NCBI GenBank assembly: GCA_017412085.1
Contig: JAFPYS010000001.1
Location: forward strand, 1 to 33,733
Length of the DNA stretch: 33,733 bases
Source: Alphaproteobacteria bacterium
GTDB lineage: Bacteria > Pseudomonadota > Alphaproteobacteria > CAAHEQ01 > UBA3637
Reading direction: 5' to 3'
Positions 15,296 to 23,445 of this stretch are shown one piece after another. Made by a program: the position numbers and the translations under genes. Every line of letters begins with the position of its first letter. Within the stretch, counting starts at the first letter, position 1. The notes below the pieces were generated by a model, which saw only the letters and a program-made list of their open reading frames with translations, was not told where the DNA came from and ran no database searches.

Positions 15296-18056
15296 ATTTT
15301 TCCTCCAATAATTTTTCAAAATCTTGTTGTAGTAAGTATTGCGTGGGTATATTCAACACCATTTCTTGCGCCTTTGCTTTGTCTTTTTCCAACTTACCCA
15401 ATGCAGACAATGCCGCCTCCAACACAATCCAATCTCGCGCCTTTAATCCCTCTTTAACAGCTATCAAACCAGCGGCATCCTCCAATCTACGCCATCCATA
15501 TAAAGCTAACGCCTGCAACCATGCATTGGTCCATGTCACTGGATTTAAAATAAAACGATTCAAAAACACACCAACAGGCATCTTATTATCTAATCGCGGA
15601 GGTTCATTCACTGTAGGATATAATAAAACCTCATATACCTCCTTATATAACACCCTTGATAAAATATCTTGTAAGCAGCTTGCCGCTCCGGCATATATAT
15701 TAAAATCCGTACCTTTTAATGCCTCCACGGCCTTCAGCGCCAATGGTTCTTTGGTGTACAACGCTATTTGATCCAAAATCAGGCAACGCGTCCGATTCAA
15801 CTCTTCGCGCAGAGCCTCTTGGAAAAGTATTTTTGTTTCCACCAAATTTTTATCCTCTAAATTTTCTGCGTGCACTAGCATTTTATTTATTTCTTCCCAT
15901 TCCAAAACGGCGGTTCTTATCGCTTTTTCCAAAATGTTTCTTCGATCCTTATGAACCCATACAATCTCTGAATCGCCCAAGCTTTCAATAATTGTTAGAC
16001 GCAACAATCTGTTGGCGCTAAACAAGGTTCGCAACAAAATTTGTTTTCCTTCTCCGCTTGGCAGCCGTCCTAAAAACAGTACTAATTCTCTTTGTCTTTC
16101 TAATGGCGCTGTTTCGCTTATAATCATTTTTTCGATAATTGGAAATGCCTGTTTTCCATATTCGTTCAGCGTTTCTAAAACGGGATCCCGCCAACGCACT
16201 TCATCTAACATCGGCAAAAAACGATTTAACAGCGCCGGCGCTTTTAACTTGCCCGCCGCCACCAAGGCGGCCCTCACAACAGAGGCATCAGATTTATTCA
16301 GCAATCTTTCAACAGGATCAATCCACTCTGTTCTCGGGTGAAGATTCATAATCGACAGGGCTATTAAATTATCCTTTTCTTTTGTTGAATTAGCCAATTC
16401 TAAGACCTTAGAAATAATTTTATCCAACCAGGCGCCGCGTCCCGATAAAAAGCCCGCACAAGCACCCCAAACCCATTTTTTGTCCTGCAAATATTCCTTA
16501 TATTTATGCCAAGCGGCGTTTCCTTGACTTTCCAAAGCATCCGTTATTAAAAGAGCCAGCGCCATATTTTTCACTTCTTCATTTGAATCCGTTGTCATCA
16601 GGTGAGAAAGTTGACGTTTTTCCTTCAGCGTCAAACCCAATTTCATCATTTTATTTAAGGCCAATAAACGCACAGAAACTGCCGGATGATTTAATGCTGA
16701 AAACAATAATCTTCTGTAACTCCCTGTATAACCAGCATGCAACATGTTTAAAAAGTAAATGGCTTCGGCGGGATTTGTCTTACTAAGCCCTTGCTCGATC
16801 ATTTGCTTTAAAGGCGGATAACTTAACATCACTGGGGCACCACACCACATCCGAAGGCTGCACATCTTTAAAAGTTGTCTGCCATACAAGTGCGCAGATA
16901 CAACAAACAACATAAGCAGGATAATCATCCCTCCCATTAAAATCCAATCCAATACAAATGCGGGCACGGTTAACAACAAAGATCCCAACAAAATAAACGC
17001 ACAAGGACGCATGATTAACCAACGCATTTTTTTCAAGCGCATTCCCTTTCCTTGTGCTAATGGACGAGGCAATAACGATAAATATGGTAAAATATAAAAA
17101 TTACTTGTCACAAAAAACAAAATTGCACCGGCATAGACCAATTCATCTATGTGTACAAGACTTCCCAATGCACAGATACCCGACGACACTGCACACAAAC
17201 AAAGCCCCAGTCGCATTGTGTATAAAAATCTTGTCTGTGATAAAAAAATCAAGCCAATTAAAGTGCATACGGAACAAGCCTTAAAGATCATGCCTAAAAT
17301 CTGTTGAGGATTTTCGCCACTTTCCACAATCCGCGCATACACTTGAAATTCAGCCAATGCATACAAAAAGGTCCAGCAAAAACTAATCGCCAAAATTGCA
17401 TCCACAATAACTCGTTCTGCGACATCTTGTACCCCACCAATTTTATGAATAAACGTTTCCTTTGGTACAACAATCATCAGCCCCAAAATTTTAAATAAAA
17501 TCGTCACAAAAAGCACACAAATTATACTTGCTTCCAACACGATTATCGGCATCCCTTTTTGTGCTAAAATAGCCCCCAAACCCATTCCCAATGTTTGGAA
17601 AATCAAAACACCCAAGAACTTCAAAGAACTCATTGATAAATCGATATATCTTTTGGCTAATGACCAAAAGGCTATATTCCATAAAAATATCACGCCATAT
17701 TTTGCAGCAAATATAATATCTAATCCTATTTGAGACGGGTAATGCTTTATCCAACAAACCATCATCCCCAAAAGAACAGTCATAATTAAACTGGTACGGG
17801 CCACACCAAAGCCCCGACGACGTTCCAACCTTAAAGCAACAACACCCGATGCCGCCATTCCAAAAGCAGCCAACAGATAATTAAATCCCAATCCTGTGAT
17901 ATCTTTTCTTTCAAGTAATAGTGAGGTTACTGAAATATCCAACCCCGTTAAACCTGCCGCTAAAAGAAATGCCGTCAAACACAAGACCATCAATCTTCGA
18001 ATGTCTTGCCACTTTAAACGTTTTAATCTGGCCCAAATGTGCAGAAGTTTTTTCAT
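15279..18056 (-). CDS. Transporter-like membrane protein with C-terminal HEAT repeats
   Basis: A 925-residue protein of unknown function. Residues 1 to about 395 contain many hydrophobic segments (for example LMVLCLTAFLLAAGLTGLDI and GVLIFQTLGMGLGAILAQ), resembling an MFS or nucleotide-transporter-like bundle. From about residue 430 to the end the protein is helical and repetitive, with HEAT-like units such as NHPAVSVRLLALNKMMKLGL, DASVVRAALVAAGKLKAPAL and KARDWIVLEAALSALGKLEK. Related transporter-HEAT-cNMP architectures are known in bacteria; here the cNMP-like part is the next, overlapping gene. The ATG overlaps the ftsY stop (ATGA). The substrate, if any, cannot be predicted. Confidence 0.72.
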   Translation of the reverse strand: MKKLLHIWARLKRLKWQDIRRLMVLCLTAFLLAAGLTGLDISVTSLLLERKDITGLGFNYLLAAFGMAASGVVALRLERRRGFGVARTSLIMTVLLGMMVCWIKHYPSQIGLDIIFAAKYGVIFLWNIAFWSLAKRYIDLSMSSLKFLGVLIFQTLGMGLGAILAQKGMPIIVLEASIICVLFVTILFKILGLMIVVPKETFIHKIGGVQDVAERVIVDAILAISFCWTFLYALAEFQVYARIVESGENPQQILGMIFKACSVCTLIGLIFLSQTRFLYTMRLGLCLCAVSSGICALGSLVHIDELVYAGAILFFVTSNFYILPYLSLLPRPLAQGKGMRLKKMRWLIMRPCAFILLGSLLLTVPAFVLDWILMGGMIILLMLFVVSAHLYGRQLLKMCSLRMWCGAPVMLSYPPLKQMIEQGLSKTNPAEAIYFLNMLHAGYTGSYRRLLFSALNHPAVSVRLLALNKMMKLGLTLKEKRQLSHLMTTDSNEEVKNMALALLITDALESQGNAAWHKYKEYLQDKKWVWGACAGFLSGRGAWLDKIISKVLELANSTKEKDNLIALSIMNLHPRTEWIDPVERLLNKSDASVVRAALVAAGKLKAPALLNRFLPMLDEVRWRDPVLETLNEYGKQAFPIIEKMIISETAPLERQRELVLFLGRLPSGEGKQILLRTLFSANRLLRLTIIESLGDSEIVWVHKDRRNILEKAIRTAVLEWEEINKMLVHAENLEDKNLVETKILFQEALREELNRTRCLILDQIALYTKEPLALKAVEALKGTDFNIYAGAASCLQDILSRVLYKEVYEVLLYPTVNEPPRLDNKMPVGVFLNRFILNPVTWTNAWLQALALYGWRRLEDAAGLIAVKEGLKARDWIVLEAALSALGKLEKDKAKAQEMVLNIPTQYLLQQDFEKLLEEKYVSHH

Positions 18057-18919
18057 TTCTCCCCCAATAACGAGGACACATAATCCTGGGCCGCAAAGGC
18101 ATTTAAATCTTCCACATCTTCGCCCACACCGACGGCATATACGGGAAGATTATTTTTGCTTAGAGCAACCAATACCCCTCCCTTTGCTGTGCCATCCAAT
18201 TTTGTCATAATTAATCCAGACAAACTACATACTTCATTAAAAATTTTCACTTGTGAAATGGCATTTTGTCCCACCGTCGCATCCAAAACCAAAATCGTTT
18301 CGTGCGGCATGCGGTCGTCTATCTTTCGAATAACGCGTACAATTTTTTTTAATTCATCCATCAAATCCGTCCTGTTTTGCAGACGCCCAGCCGTATCAAT
18401 AAACACGATGTCTGTCCCCTTTTGCTTGGCCGTTTTAATGGCATCAAAAATCAAACCCGCGGCATCGCATCCTTGTGCACCACAATAAAAATCTGTCCCT
18501 GGCTTTTCGGCCCATTTTTTTAATTGTTCCACGGCACCTGCACGAAAAGTATCCCCCGCGACACACGCAACTGTTTTACCTTGTTTGCGATATTGTGCCG
18601 CCAACTTGCCAATCGTTGTTGTCTTGCCCGCGCCATTAACGCCCACCATCAAAATAACCACAGGCTTTGAATCAGGCAACACCAATGGCTTCGCGATGGG
18701 GTCAATCTTTTTGTTTAATTCTCGCTTTAAAATAGCTTTCATTTCTTCCGGCGTTTTAGGTTTTTCATTTTTTATAATATTCACCAACTCAGAAACGGTT
18801 TCCACGCCCATATCTGATAAAATAAGCGCTTCCTCTAATTCATCCACATCCACAGATGCAAATGACAACACGGAAGCTGTCTTCTTTAACCCTTGTTTTA
18901 ATTTATCCAACCAACGCAT
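18053..18919 (-). CDS. ftsY: Signal recognition particle receptor FtsY
   Basis: The SRP receptor GTPase docks ribosome-SRP complexes at the inner membrane. The 288-residue form here has a short N region (MRWLDKLKQGLKKTASVLS, an amphipathic lipid-binding helix) and a standard NG domain. It shows the P-loop GVNGAGKT at 93-100, DTFRAGAVEQL, DTAGRLQNRTDLMDEL and TKLDGTAKGG. It lacks the long acidic A domain of E. coli FtsY, as in many alphaproteobacteria. I use ATG 18919 because the protein then starts at the conserved amphipathic helix and an AAGGG lies upstream; a longer reading to 18967 lies inside mtaB. The gene overlaps mtaB by 17 bases and the following membrane/HEAT gene by four. Confidence 0.95.
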   Translation of the reverse strand: MRWLDKLKQGLKKTASVLSFASVDVDELEEALILSDMGVETVSELVNIIKNEKPKTPEEMKAILKRELNKKIDPIAKPLVLPDSKPVVILMVGVNGAGKTTTIGKLAAQYRKQGKTVACVAGDTFRAGAVEQLKKWAEKPGTDFYCGAQGCDAAGLIFDAIKTAKQKGTDIVFIDTAGRLQNRTDLMDELKKIVRVIRKIDDRMPHETILVLDATVGQNAISQVKIFNEVCSLSGLIMTKLDGTAKGGVLVALSKNNLPVYAVGVGEDVEDLNAFAAQDYVSSLLGEK

Positions 18920-20096
18920 GATCTTTGATTCCCTTAACAGTAACGTCCACAATTTTCCCCGGGACATAATTTTTGCTCAGTATAACATGTAAATAGTTTT
19001 CTGTCCAGCCCATCCCATCATTTTCCACCAGAACAGAAACATTTTGCCCCAACATCTTTTTTAAAAGCATTGCATACATCTTATCGCCTAGTGATCGTAA
19101 ATCAGCCGCTCTGGCACGACGTTCTTGCATGGGTACTTGGCTCATTTTTGCAGCGGGTGTTCCTGGCCGCTCCGAATAAGGGAACACATGCAAATGCGTT
19201 AACCCAGCTTCTTCAACCAATTTTTTCGTGTTTTCAAATTGTTCTTGCGTCTCCGTCGGGAATCCAGTAATAAAGTCTGCCCCAAAAACAACTTCCGACC
19301 GTACCGCACGCAACTTTTGAGTCAACTCAATAACATCTTCCCGCGAATGCCGACGTCCCATGCGTTTTAAAATCAAGTTGTCTCCCGCTTGAATTGATAA
19401 GTGGAAATGAGGCATGACTTGCGGATAATTTTTGACCAACGACACAAAGTCATCTTTTAATGCCGCCGGATCCAATGATCCATACCGTAAGCGCTTAATC
19501 GCCGGCACTTCATCCAAAATACATTTCGTTATTTCAACAAGCCCGTGTGGATATGAAGCAACATCTGCGCCTGTTAAAACAATTTCCTGAAATCCCGCCT
19601 GTGCAAACGCTTTAGCTTGCTCAATCACTTGATCTACAGGCAATCCTTTATTGTGGCCCCGCGCAAATCGAACCACACAGAATGTACATTGATGGTCACA
19701 GCCTTGTTGAATTTGTAAAAAAGCCCGATTGCGCCCTTCAAAATCACTGACAATTGGCAAATCAAGGGGTTGTTCAATATCGCCCACCATTTTCTTTTGA
19801 GCACTTGCTAATATTTCTTTATTCAGCTTTTCATGATTGCCCAGCACACGATCCACCTCTGGCATGGAAGCATATTTTTCCGGATTTAATTGTGCCGCAC
19901 ATCCTACCACAACAACCGTTGCTTTTGGATTTTCGCGTTTTAATTTTCGAATCGTCTGACGACATTGACGCTCCGCTTCGCCGGTCACAGCGCAAGTGTT
20001 CACTACAATCACATCATCCGGAATATCTTTTCCCAACCGTGCCATCACGGCCGATTCAAAAGTATTCATCCGACATCCAAAAGTAACTATTTTCAT
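18903..20096 (-). CDS. mtaB: tRNA t6A37 methylthiotransferase MtaB
   Basis: A radical-SAM methylthiotransferase that converts t6A37 to ms2t6A37 in tRNAs. The 397-residue protein has the N-terminal UPF0004 cluster cysteines C8, C35 (VVNTCAVT) and C66 (VVGCAAQ), and the radical-SAM motif C133-x3-C137-x2-C140 (GCDHQCTFC). A TRAM-like C-terminal end follows (GQNVSVLVENDGMGWTENY). The MKIVTFGCRMN start and CAVT motif favour MtaB over MiaB or RimO. A longer start at 20105 overlaps the -10 box, so I use ATG 20096, which lies seven bases after a consensus -10. The mRNA is therefore probably leaderless. First gene of mtaB-ftsY-HEAT-cNMP. Confidence 0.93.
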   Translation of the reverse strand: MKIVTFGCRMNTFESAVMARLGKDIPDDVIVVNTCAVTGEAERQCRQTIRKLKRENPKATVVVVGCAAQLNPEKYASMPEVDRVLGNHEKLNKEILASAQKKMVGDIEQPLDLPIVSDFEGRNRAFLQIQQGCDHQCTFCVVRFARGHNKGLPVDQVIEQAKAFAQAGFQEIVLTGADVASYPHGLVEITKCILDEVPAIKRLRYGSLDPAALKDDFVSLVKNYPQVMPHFHLSIQAGDNLILKRMGRRHSREDVIELTQKLRAVRSEVVFGADFITGFPTETQEQFENTKKLVEEAGLTHLHVFPYSERPGTPAAKMSQVPMQERRARAADLRSLGDKMYAMLLKKMLGQNVSVLVENDGMGWTENYLHVILSKNYVPGKIVDVTVKGIKDHALVG

Positions 20097-20103
20097 GGGC
20101 AAC

Positions 20104-20132
20104 ATTATACCTTATTTTGCAAGAAAAAGCAA
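20104..20132 (-). promoter_or_regulatory. mtaB promoter
   Basis: Minus strand: -35 TTGCTT (20132-20127), 17-base spacer, -10 TATAAT (20109-20104). Only seven bases separate the -10 from the mtaB ATG, so transcription should start at or next to it. Divergent from the prepilin promoter. Confidence 0.8.
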
Positions 20133-20151
20133 TTCCGCCTTCTTTTTCCAC

Positions 20152-20180
20152 TTGCACCCACTTTGAAAAAGTGCTATAAG
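20152..20180 (+). promoter_or_regulatory. Promoter of the discoidin prepilin gene, with spacer palindrome
   Basis: -35 TTGCAC (20152-20157), 17-base spacer, -10 TATAAG (20175-20180). The spacer holds the inverted repeat CACTTT-GAA-AAAGTG (20159-20173), a candidate repressor site. AGGAG lies in the leader before ATG 20203. Confidence 0.7.
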
Positions 20181-20202
20181 GTTTTCATCAAGGAGATGTG
20201 AA

Positions 20203-21456
20203 ATGACACAGTTCGTCCAAAAGGACTCTATCTTAATTTCGAAAAAGAATTCCGAATCGGGTCGTACCATGCTGGAAGTATTGGCGGTAATTGCTTTGAT
20301 TGCTTTATTGTCCATTGGAACGATTGCGATGTATCAACGCATTATGAATTCACAAAAAGCTGAGTCACTTTATAACGATTTTCGCCTGCGCGCATTGTTG
20401 ACGGCTGAGCAAAAAGATCGGGGCAACAATATTTTTACCACTGCGTTCAAAGAGAAATCAACCTATAATCTGCCGATGACCGTTCTGCAAGATCTTCCTT
20501 CTTCTGGATATTTTTTAATTCAAGCACACAACGTCAAACCCACTGTATGCAATATGTTGCTTAAAAAGGGGTGGTTAAGTGATTCCGTGAATCAATCTCT
20601 GATACCTGCCCGTTTTTATATTGATAACACACCTTATGAACCAAACGCTCTGCCCAGCACATGTCCCAACAGAGATATTACCTTCAAAGTTGCCTATCGT
20701 TCCAAAAAGGCCGATCAAGAGGATCGGTTAGGTAACATATGCACCAGTGACAGCGATTGCGATACAGGATGTAGCACATGTTACAAAGAAAGCGGAGAGA
20801 CTCGGGGTGTTTGTACAGGGCGCTGCTGTGCTTTAAATGAGTCTTTATCTTCTGGTTGCACCTGTCCTGCACACAGAGATACAACAGGCGGCCAATGTGG
20901 AGGTTGTGTGGCGGAACAAGTCTGGGTTCCATGGACTCAACCAGTCCTTGCTGGGTACGGAACGATGGGGGGAAATAGCACACTTGCAACTCGGGCTTCA
21001 TCCGAACAAGACACCAACAGAAGAGCATGGAAAGCCTTTGATGGATTAAATAGAAACGAAGGAACTGATTGTTGGCATAGTAGTAATTTCTCACCCTCTT
21101 GGCTTGCGTGGTACACCAAAAACCCCATCAAAATCAGCTCCATTACTATCACAAACAGATATTGTACGACTGGAGATCAAAATCTAAGCTATACTGTGAA
21201 AGATTTTACGATACAATATTCAGATAATGGCTCTAATTGGCAAGATGTACTAAGCGCCACAAATCAAAAAGGGCACTTAAAATCTTCAACATTTAATATA
21301 ATATATGATGCAGCTCATCAATACTGGAGATTATATATCACCTCCAATTACCATTCCACAAATAAATATGTATCTATCGGTGAATTGACCATTGAGGCCG
21401 TCGAACAACAAACGGTGGAATACACCTTCAATTCCTCTACACGTTTGTGTGAATGA
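20203..21456 (+). CDS. Prepilin-like protein with Cys-rich linker and C-terminal discoidin (F5/8 type C) domain
   Basis: A 417-residue secreted pilin-like adhesin candidate. A 20-residue leader ends in SESG, followed by RTMLEVLAVIALIALLSIGT. This is a type IV prepilin N-terminus with the conserved Glu at +5 but Arg instead of Phe or Met at +1. Residues about 40-175 are a pilin-like body. Residues 180-235 are a Cys-rich segment (CTSDSDCDTGCSTC, RCC, CTC, CGGC). Residues about 255-405 resemble a discoidin fold: AWKAFDGLNRNEGTDCWHS, SITITNRY, VKDFTIQYSDNGSNW and YWRLYITSNYHS. Discoidin domains often bind carbohydrates. Assembly into a pilus tip or pseudopilus is inferred; no assembly genes are in the window. 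AAGGAG lies upstream, and the gene stands alone behind its own promoter. Confidence 0.83.
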   Translation: MTQFVQKDSILISKKNSESGRTMLEVLAVIALIALLSIGTIAMYQRIMNSQKAESLYNDFRLRALLTAEQKDRGNNIFTTAFKEKSTYNLPMTVLQDLPSSGYFLIQAHNVKPTVCNMLLKKGWLSDSVNQSLIPARFYIDNTPYEPNALPSTCPNRDITFKVAYRSKKADQEDRLGNICTSDSDCDTGCSTCYKESGETRGVCTGRCCALNESLSSGCTCPAHRDTTGGQCGGCVAEQVWVPWTQPVLAGYGTMGGNSTLATRASSEQDTNRRAWKAFDGLNRNEGTDCWHSSNFSPSWLAWYTKNPIKISSITITNRYCTTGDQNLSYTVKDFTIQYSDNGSNWQDVLSATNQKGHLKSSTFNIIYDAAHQYWRLYITSNYHSTNKYVSIGELTIEAVEQQTVEYTFNSSTRLCE

Positions 21457-21473
21457 GAACTAAAAAAACGACC

Positions 21474-21502
21474 TTGCAAATAAACTGGTTTTCTGTTACG
21501 CT
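21474..21502 (+). promoter_or_regulatory. lnt promoter, leaderless geometry
   Basis: -35 TTGCAA (21474-21479), 17-base spacer, -10-like TACGCT (21497-21502), then ATACAC and the lnt ATG at 21509. No ribosome binding site is visible. The -10 is imperfect. Confidence 0.5.
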
Positions 21503-21508
21503 ATACAC

Positions 21509-22990
21509 ATGAAAAAATTAAAGACTTTTTTGACATCACGATTATTTTTATTCCTGTGTGGATTGGCCAGTTGTTTGGCTTTCGCGCCTTACTTTATATT
21601 CCCTGTTTTATGGTTTTCGTTCGCCCTGTTGGCGGTTAAAAACAATCAAGCGGGACACAGGGCCTGTTTCTTTAATGCCTTTTGTTTTGGAGCGGGATTA
21701 GGTGTCACGGGGATGAACTGGCTGGCACACGCCATGTTGTTGGGCGATGGTTATTATGCTTGGCTTGTTCCCTTGATTTGGATCGGATTTGGTTTTGTAT
21801 TTGGGGCTTATTATGGCGTCACTGCGTGGCTTGCCAGTTTTGCTAAACCCGGTGTTCCCCGCTGGCTGGCTTTTGCCGGATGGTTTTGTGTGATAGAATG
21901 GGTGCGCGGATGGGCCTTTTCCGGCTTCCCATGGAATGTCGTTGGCAACATTTGGAATGGGTACCTGCCTATCTTACAAAGCGTCAGTGTTATCGGTGTA
22001 TATGGTTTGGGCTTTTTAACTGTCCTTTTGTTCACCACCCCTTATTTTGGACGCAAGCTGCGGCCAACACTATGGGCACTGCTTGCACTTACCGCCCTCT
22101 ATGGGCTGGGGGCGTGGCGTCTATATGATGCGGCGAATGAGGCCGTTTGGGGAATTAAGGTACGCGTTGTCCAACCTAATGTTCCCTGCACTCTTAAATG
22201 GGATCCGCGTGAAGCACAAAACAACATCAACAAAATGATCCGCCTTTCCAAAACCAACAACGATGAAATCACACATATTGTTTGGCCAGAATCCGCTGTT
22301 TCATTTTTAATTAACTACAACGAGCCGGCTCGGCTGCAACTGATGGCTGCCATGAAACAAGGCTCTGTTTTGATTACAGGTGCGATGCGCGGAATTGATC
22401 CCGTTGAACAATCTGTAGCCAACAGTTTAGTTGTGCTGGACGATTTAACCAACATTACCGCTTCATACGACAAAGCTCACCTTGTGCCGTTTGGCGAATA
22501 TACGCCTTTGCGAGGCATCTTGCCTCTGGAAAAGTTTGTGCCATTTGACTCTGATATTGTGGCTGGACCTGGACCACGAACGATCCCCGTGGAACGCGCC
22601 CCAGCTGCCGGACCTTTGGTTTGCTATGAAGCTATTTTTTCTGGACAAGTTGTTGAAAAAAAACACCGGCCACAATGGATAATTAATGTTACAAATGATG
22701 GGTGGTATGGCTTGTCCGCTGGACCCCATCATCACTTTGCTATGGCTCAAACACGCGCCGTGGAAGAAGGATTGCCACTTGTTCGTTCTGCTAACACGGG
22801 CATCAGCGCTGTTATTGACCCTTACGGACGAATTTTGGGCAGTTTAGGGCTTGAAGACGAAGGCGTTATAGATTCTCCACTTCCAAAAGCGATCCCGCCG
22901 ACACCCTTTGCACAATACGGAAATATCATCCCCTTGTTACTGGCTGGATTATGCATTTTGCTGTCCATTCGCCACAAAAAAAGTACTTGA
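21509..22990 (+). CDS. lnt: Apolipoprotein N-acyltransferase
   Basis: Lnt adds the third acyl chain to the N-terminal cysteine of lipoproteins at the inner membrane. The 493-residue protein has an N-terminal multi-pass region (about residues 10-210) including GMNWLAHAM and WVRGWAFSGFPWNVVG. A nitrilase-like periplasmic domain follows, with the catalytic triad E261 (VWPESAVSF), K322 (YDKAHLVPFGEY) and C372 (VCYEAIF). A final membrane helix (IIPLLLAGLCILLSI) ends the protein. Length and motifs match the family. No Shine-Dalgarno precedes the ATG, and a promoter-like -10 lies six bases upstream. The stop codon overlaps the -35 box of rpmJ. Confidence 0.96.
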   Translation: MKKLKTFLTSRLFLFLCGLASCLAFAPYFIFPVLWFSFALLAVKNNQAGHRACFFNAFCFGAGLGVTGMNWLAHAMLLGDGYYAWLVPLIWIGFGFVFGAYYGVTAWLASFAKPGVPRWLAFAGWFCVIEWVRGWAFSGFPWNVVGNIWNGYLPILQSVSVIGVYGLGFLTVLLFTTPYFGRKLRPTLWALLALTALYGLGAWRLYDAANEAVWGIKVRVVQPNVPCTLKWDPREAQNNINKMIRLSKTNNDEITHIVWPESAVSFLINYNEPARLQLMAAMKQGSVLITGAMRGIDPVEQSVANSLVVLDDLTNITASYDKAHLVPFGEYTPLRGILPLEKFVPFDSDIVAGPGPRTIPVERAPAAGPLVCYEAIFSGQVVEKKHRPQWIINVTNDGWYGLSAGPHHHFAMAQTRAVEEGLPLVRSANTGISAVIDPYGRILGSLGLEDEGVIDSPLPKAIPPTPFAQYGNIIPLLLAGLCILLSIRHKKST

Positions 22991-23015
22991 CATCATATCA
23001 AAAAAAGGTTATAAT
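22987..23015 (+). promoter_or_regulatory. rpmJ promoter
   Basis: Perfect -35 TTGACA (22987-22992), 17-base spacer, perfect -10 TATAAT (23010-23015). The -35 overlaps the lnt stop. This is the strongest promoter match in the window, fitting a ribosomal protein gene. Confidence 0.88.
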
Positions 23016-23047
23016 GCCCGCAAGTTTAATTAAGGAAAGGAAAAACC

Positions 23048-23188
23048 ATGAAAGTTCGTTGTTCATTAAAATCTGCCAGAGCGCGCGATAAGGATTGCAA
23101 AATCGTGAAACGCAAAAACAGCAAAGGCAAAACACGCGTTTATGTGATTAACAAGAAAAAGCCAAAATTAAAGGCTCGTCAAGGTTAA
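23048..23188 (+). CDS. rpmJ: 50S ribosomal protein L36
   Basis: A 46-residue basic protein beginning [20 protein letters not shown] and ending KPKLKARQG, the L36 pattern of alphaproteobacteria. Of the four zinc-ligand positions of zinc-binding L36 only one cysteine (C17) seems to be kept, so this is a zinc-independent (C-minus) type. A short AAGGAAAGG leader precedes the ATG. As in many alphaproteobacteria the gene stands alone, away from the ribosomal operons, with its own promoter and terminator. Confidence 0.93.
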   Translation: MKVRCSLKSARARDKDCKIVKRKNSKGKTRVYVINKKKPKLKARQG

Positions 23189-23213
23189 TTACCTTTACAC
23201 TCTTATAAGAATG

Positions 23214-23247
23214 AAACTCTCCGTTTTTTCGGGGAGTTTTTATATTT
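23214..23247 (+). terminator. rpmJ terminator
   Basis: Stem AAACTCTCCG / CGGGGAGTTT (one G-U pair) with a TTTTTT loop, followed by a T-rich tail. Confidence 0.88.
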
Positions 23248-23251
23248 TTTG

Positions 23252-23280
23252 TTGACCTGGCTTATGAAAAAGTATATGCT
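23252..23280 (+). promoter_or_regulatory. Promoter of the small ORF and murA, leaderless geometry
   Basis: -35 TTGACC (23252-23257), 17-base spacer, -10 TATGCT (23275-23280), then six bases to the ATG at 23287. No Shine-Dalgarno. Confidence 0.68.
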
Positions 23281-23286
23281 AAAGTC

Positions 23287-23445
23287 ATGAATAAAAATTT
23301 AGAGCAAATCGCAGAAAAAGATTTACATTTAACGGGCGCAAAAAAAGACCGATTTGTGCGAGAAGCCGAGGCTTTGCGTGCAAATTTGCTGTTGCGCCAA
23401 AAACAAAAGAAAGAGAGAGATAAGAAATGTACGCATTCAAAATAA
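23287..23445 (+). CDS. Hypothetical 52-residue charged protein upstream of murA
   Basis: A short ORF (starts MNKNLEQIAEKDLHLTGAKK, ends KKERDKKCTHSK) rich in Lys, Glu and Arg and probably helical. I do not recognise a family. It begins six bases after a good -10 box and overlaps the murA start by 19 bases in another frame. It is therefore probably translated from a leaderless mRNA and could deliver ribosomes to murA, which has only a weak AG-rich ribosome binding site. The position and charged composition make it more than a chance ORF, but coding is unproven. Confidence 0.6.
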   Translation: MNKNLEQIAEKDLHLTGAKKDRFVREAEALRANLLLRQKQKKERDKKCTHSK

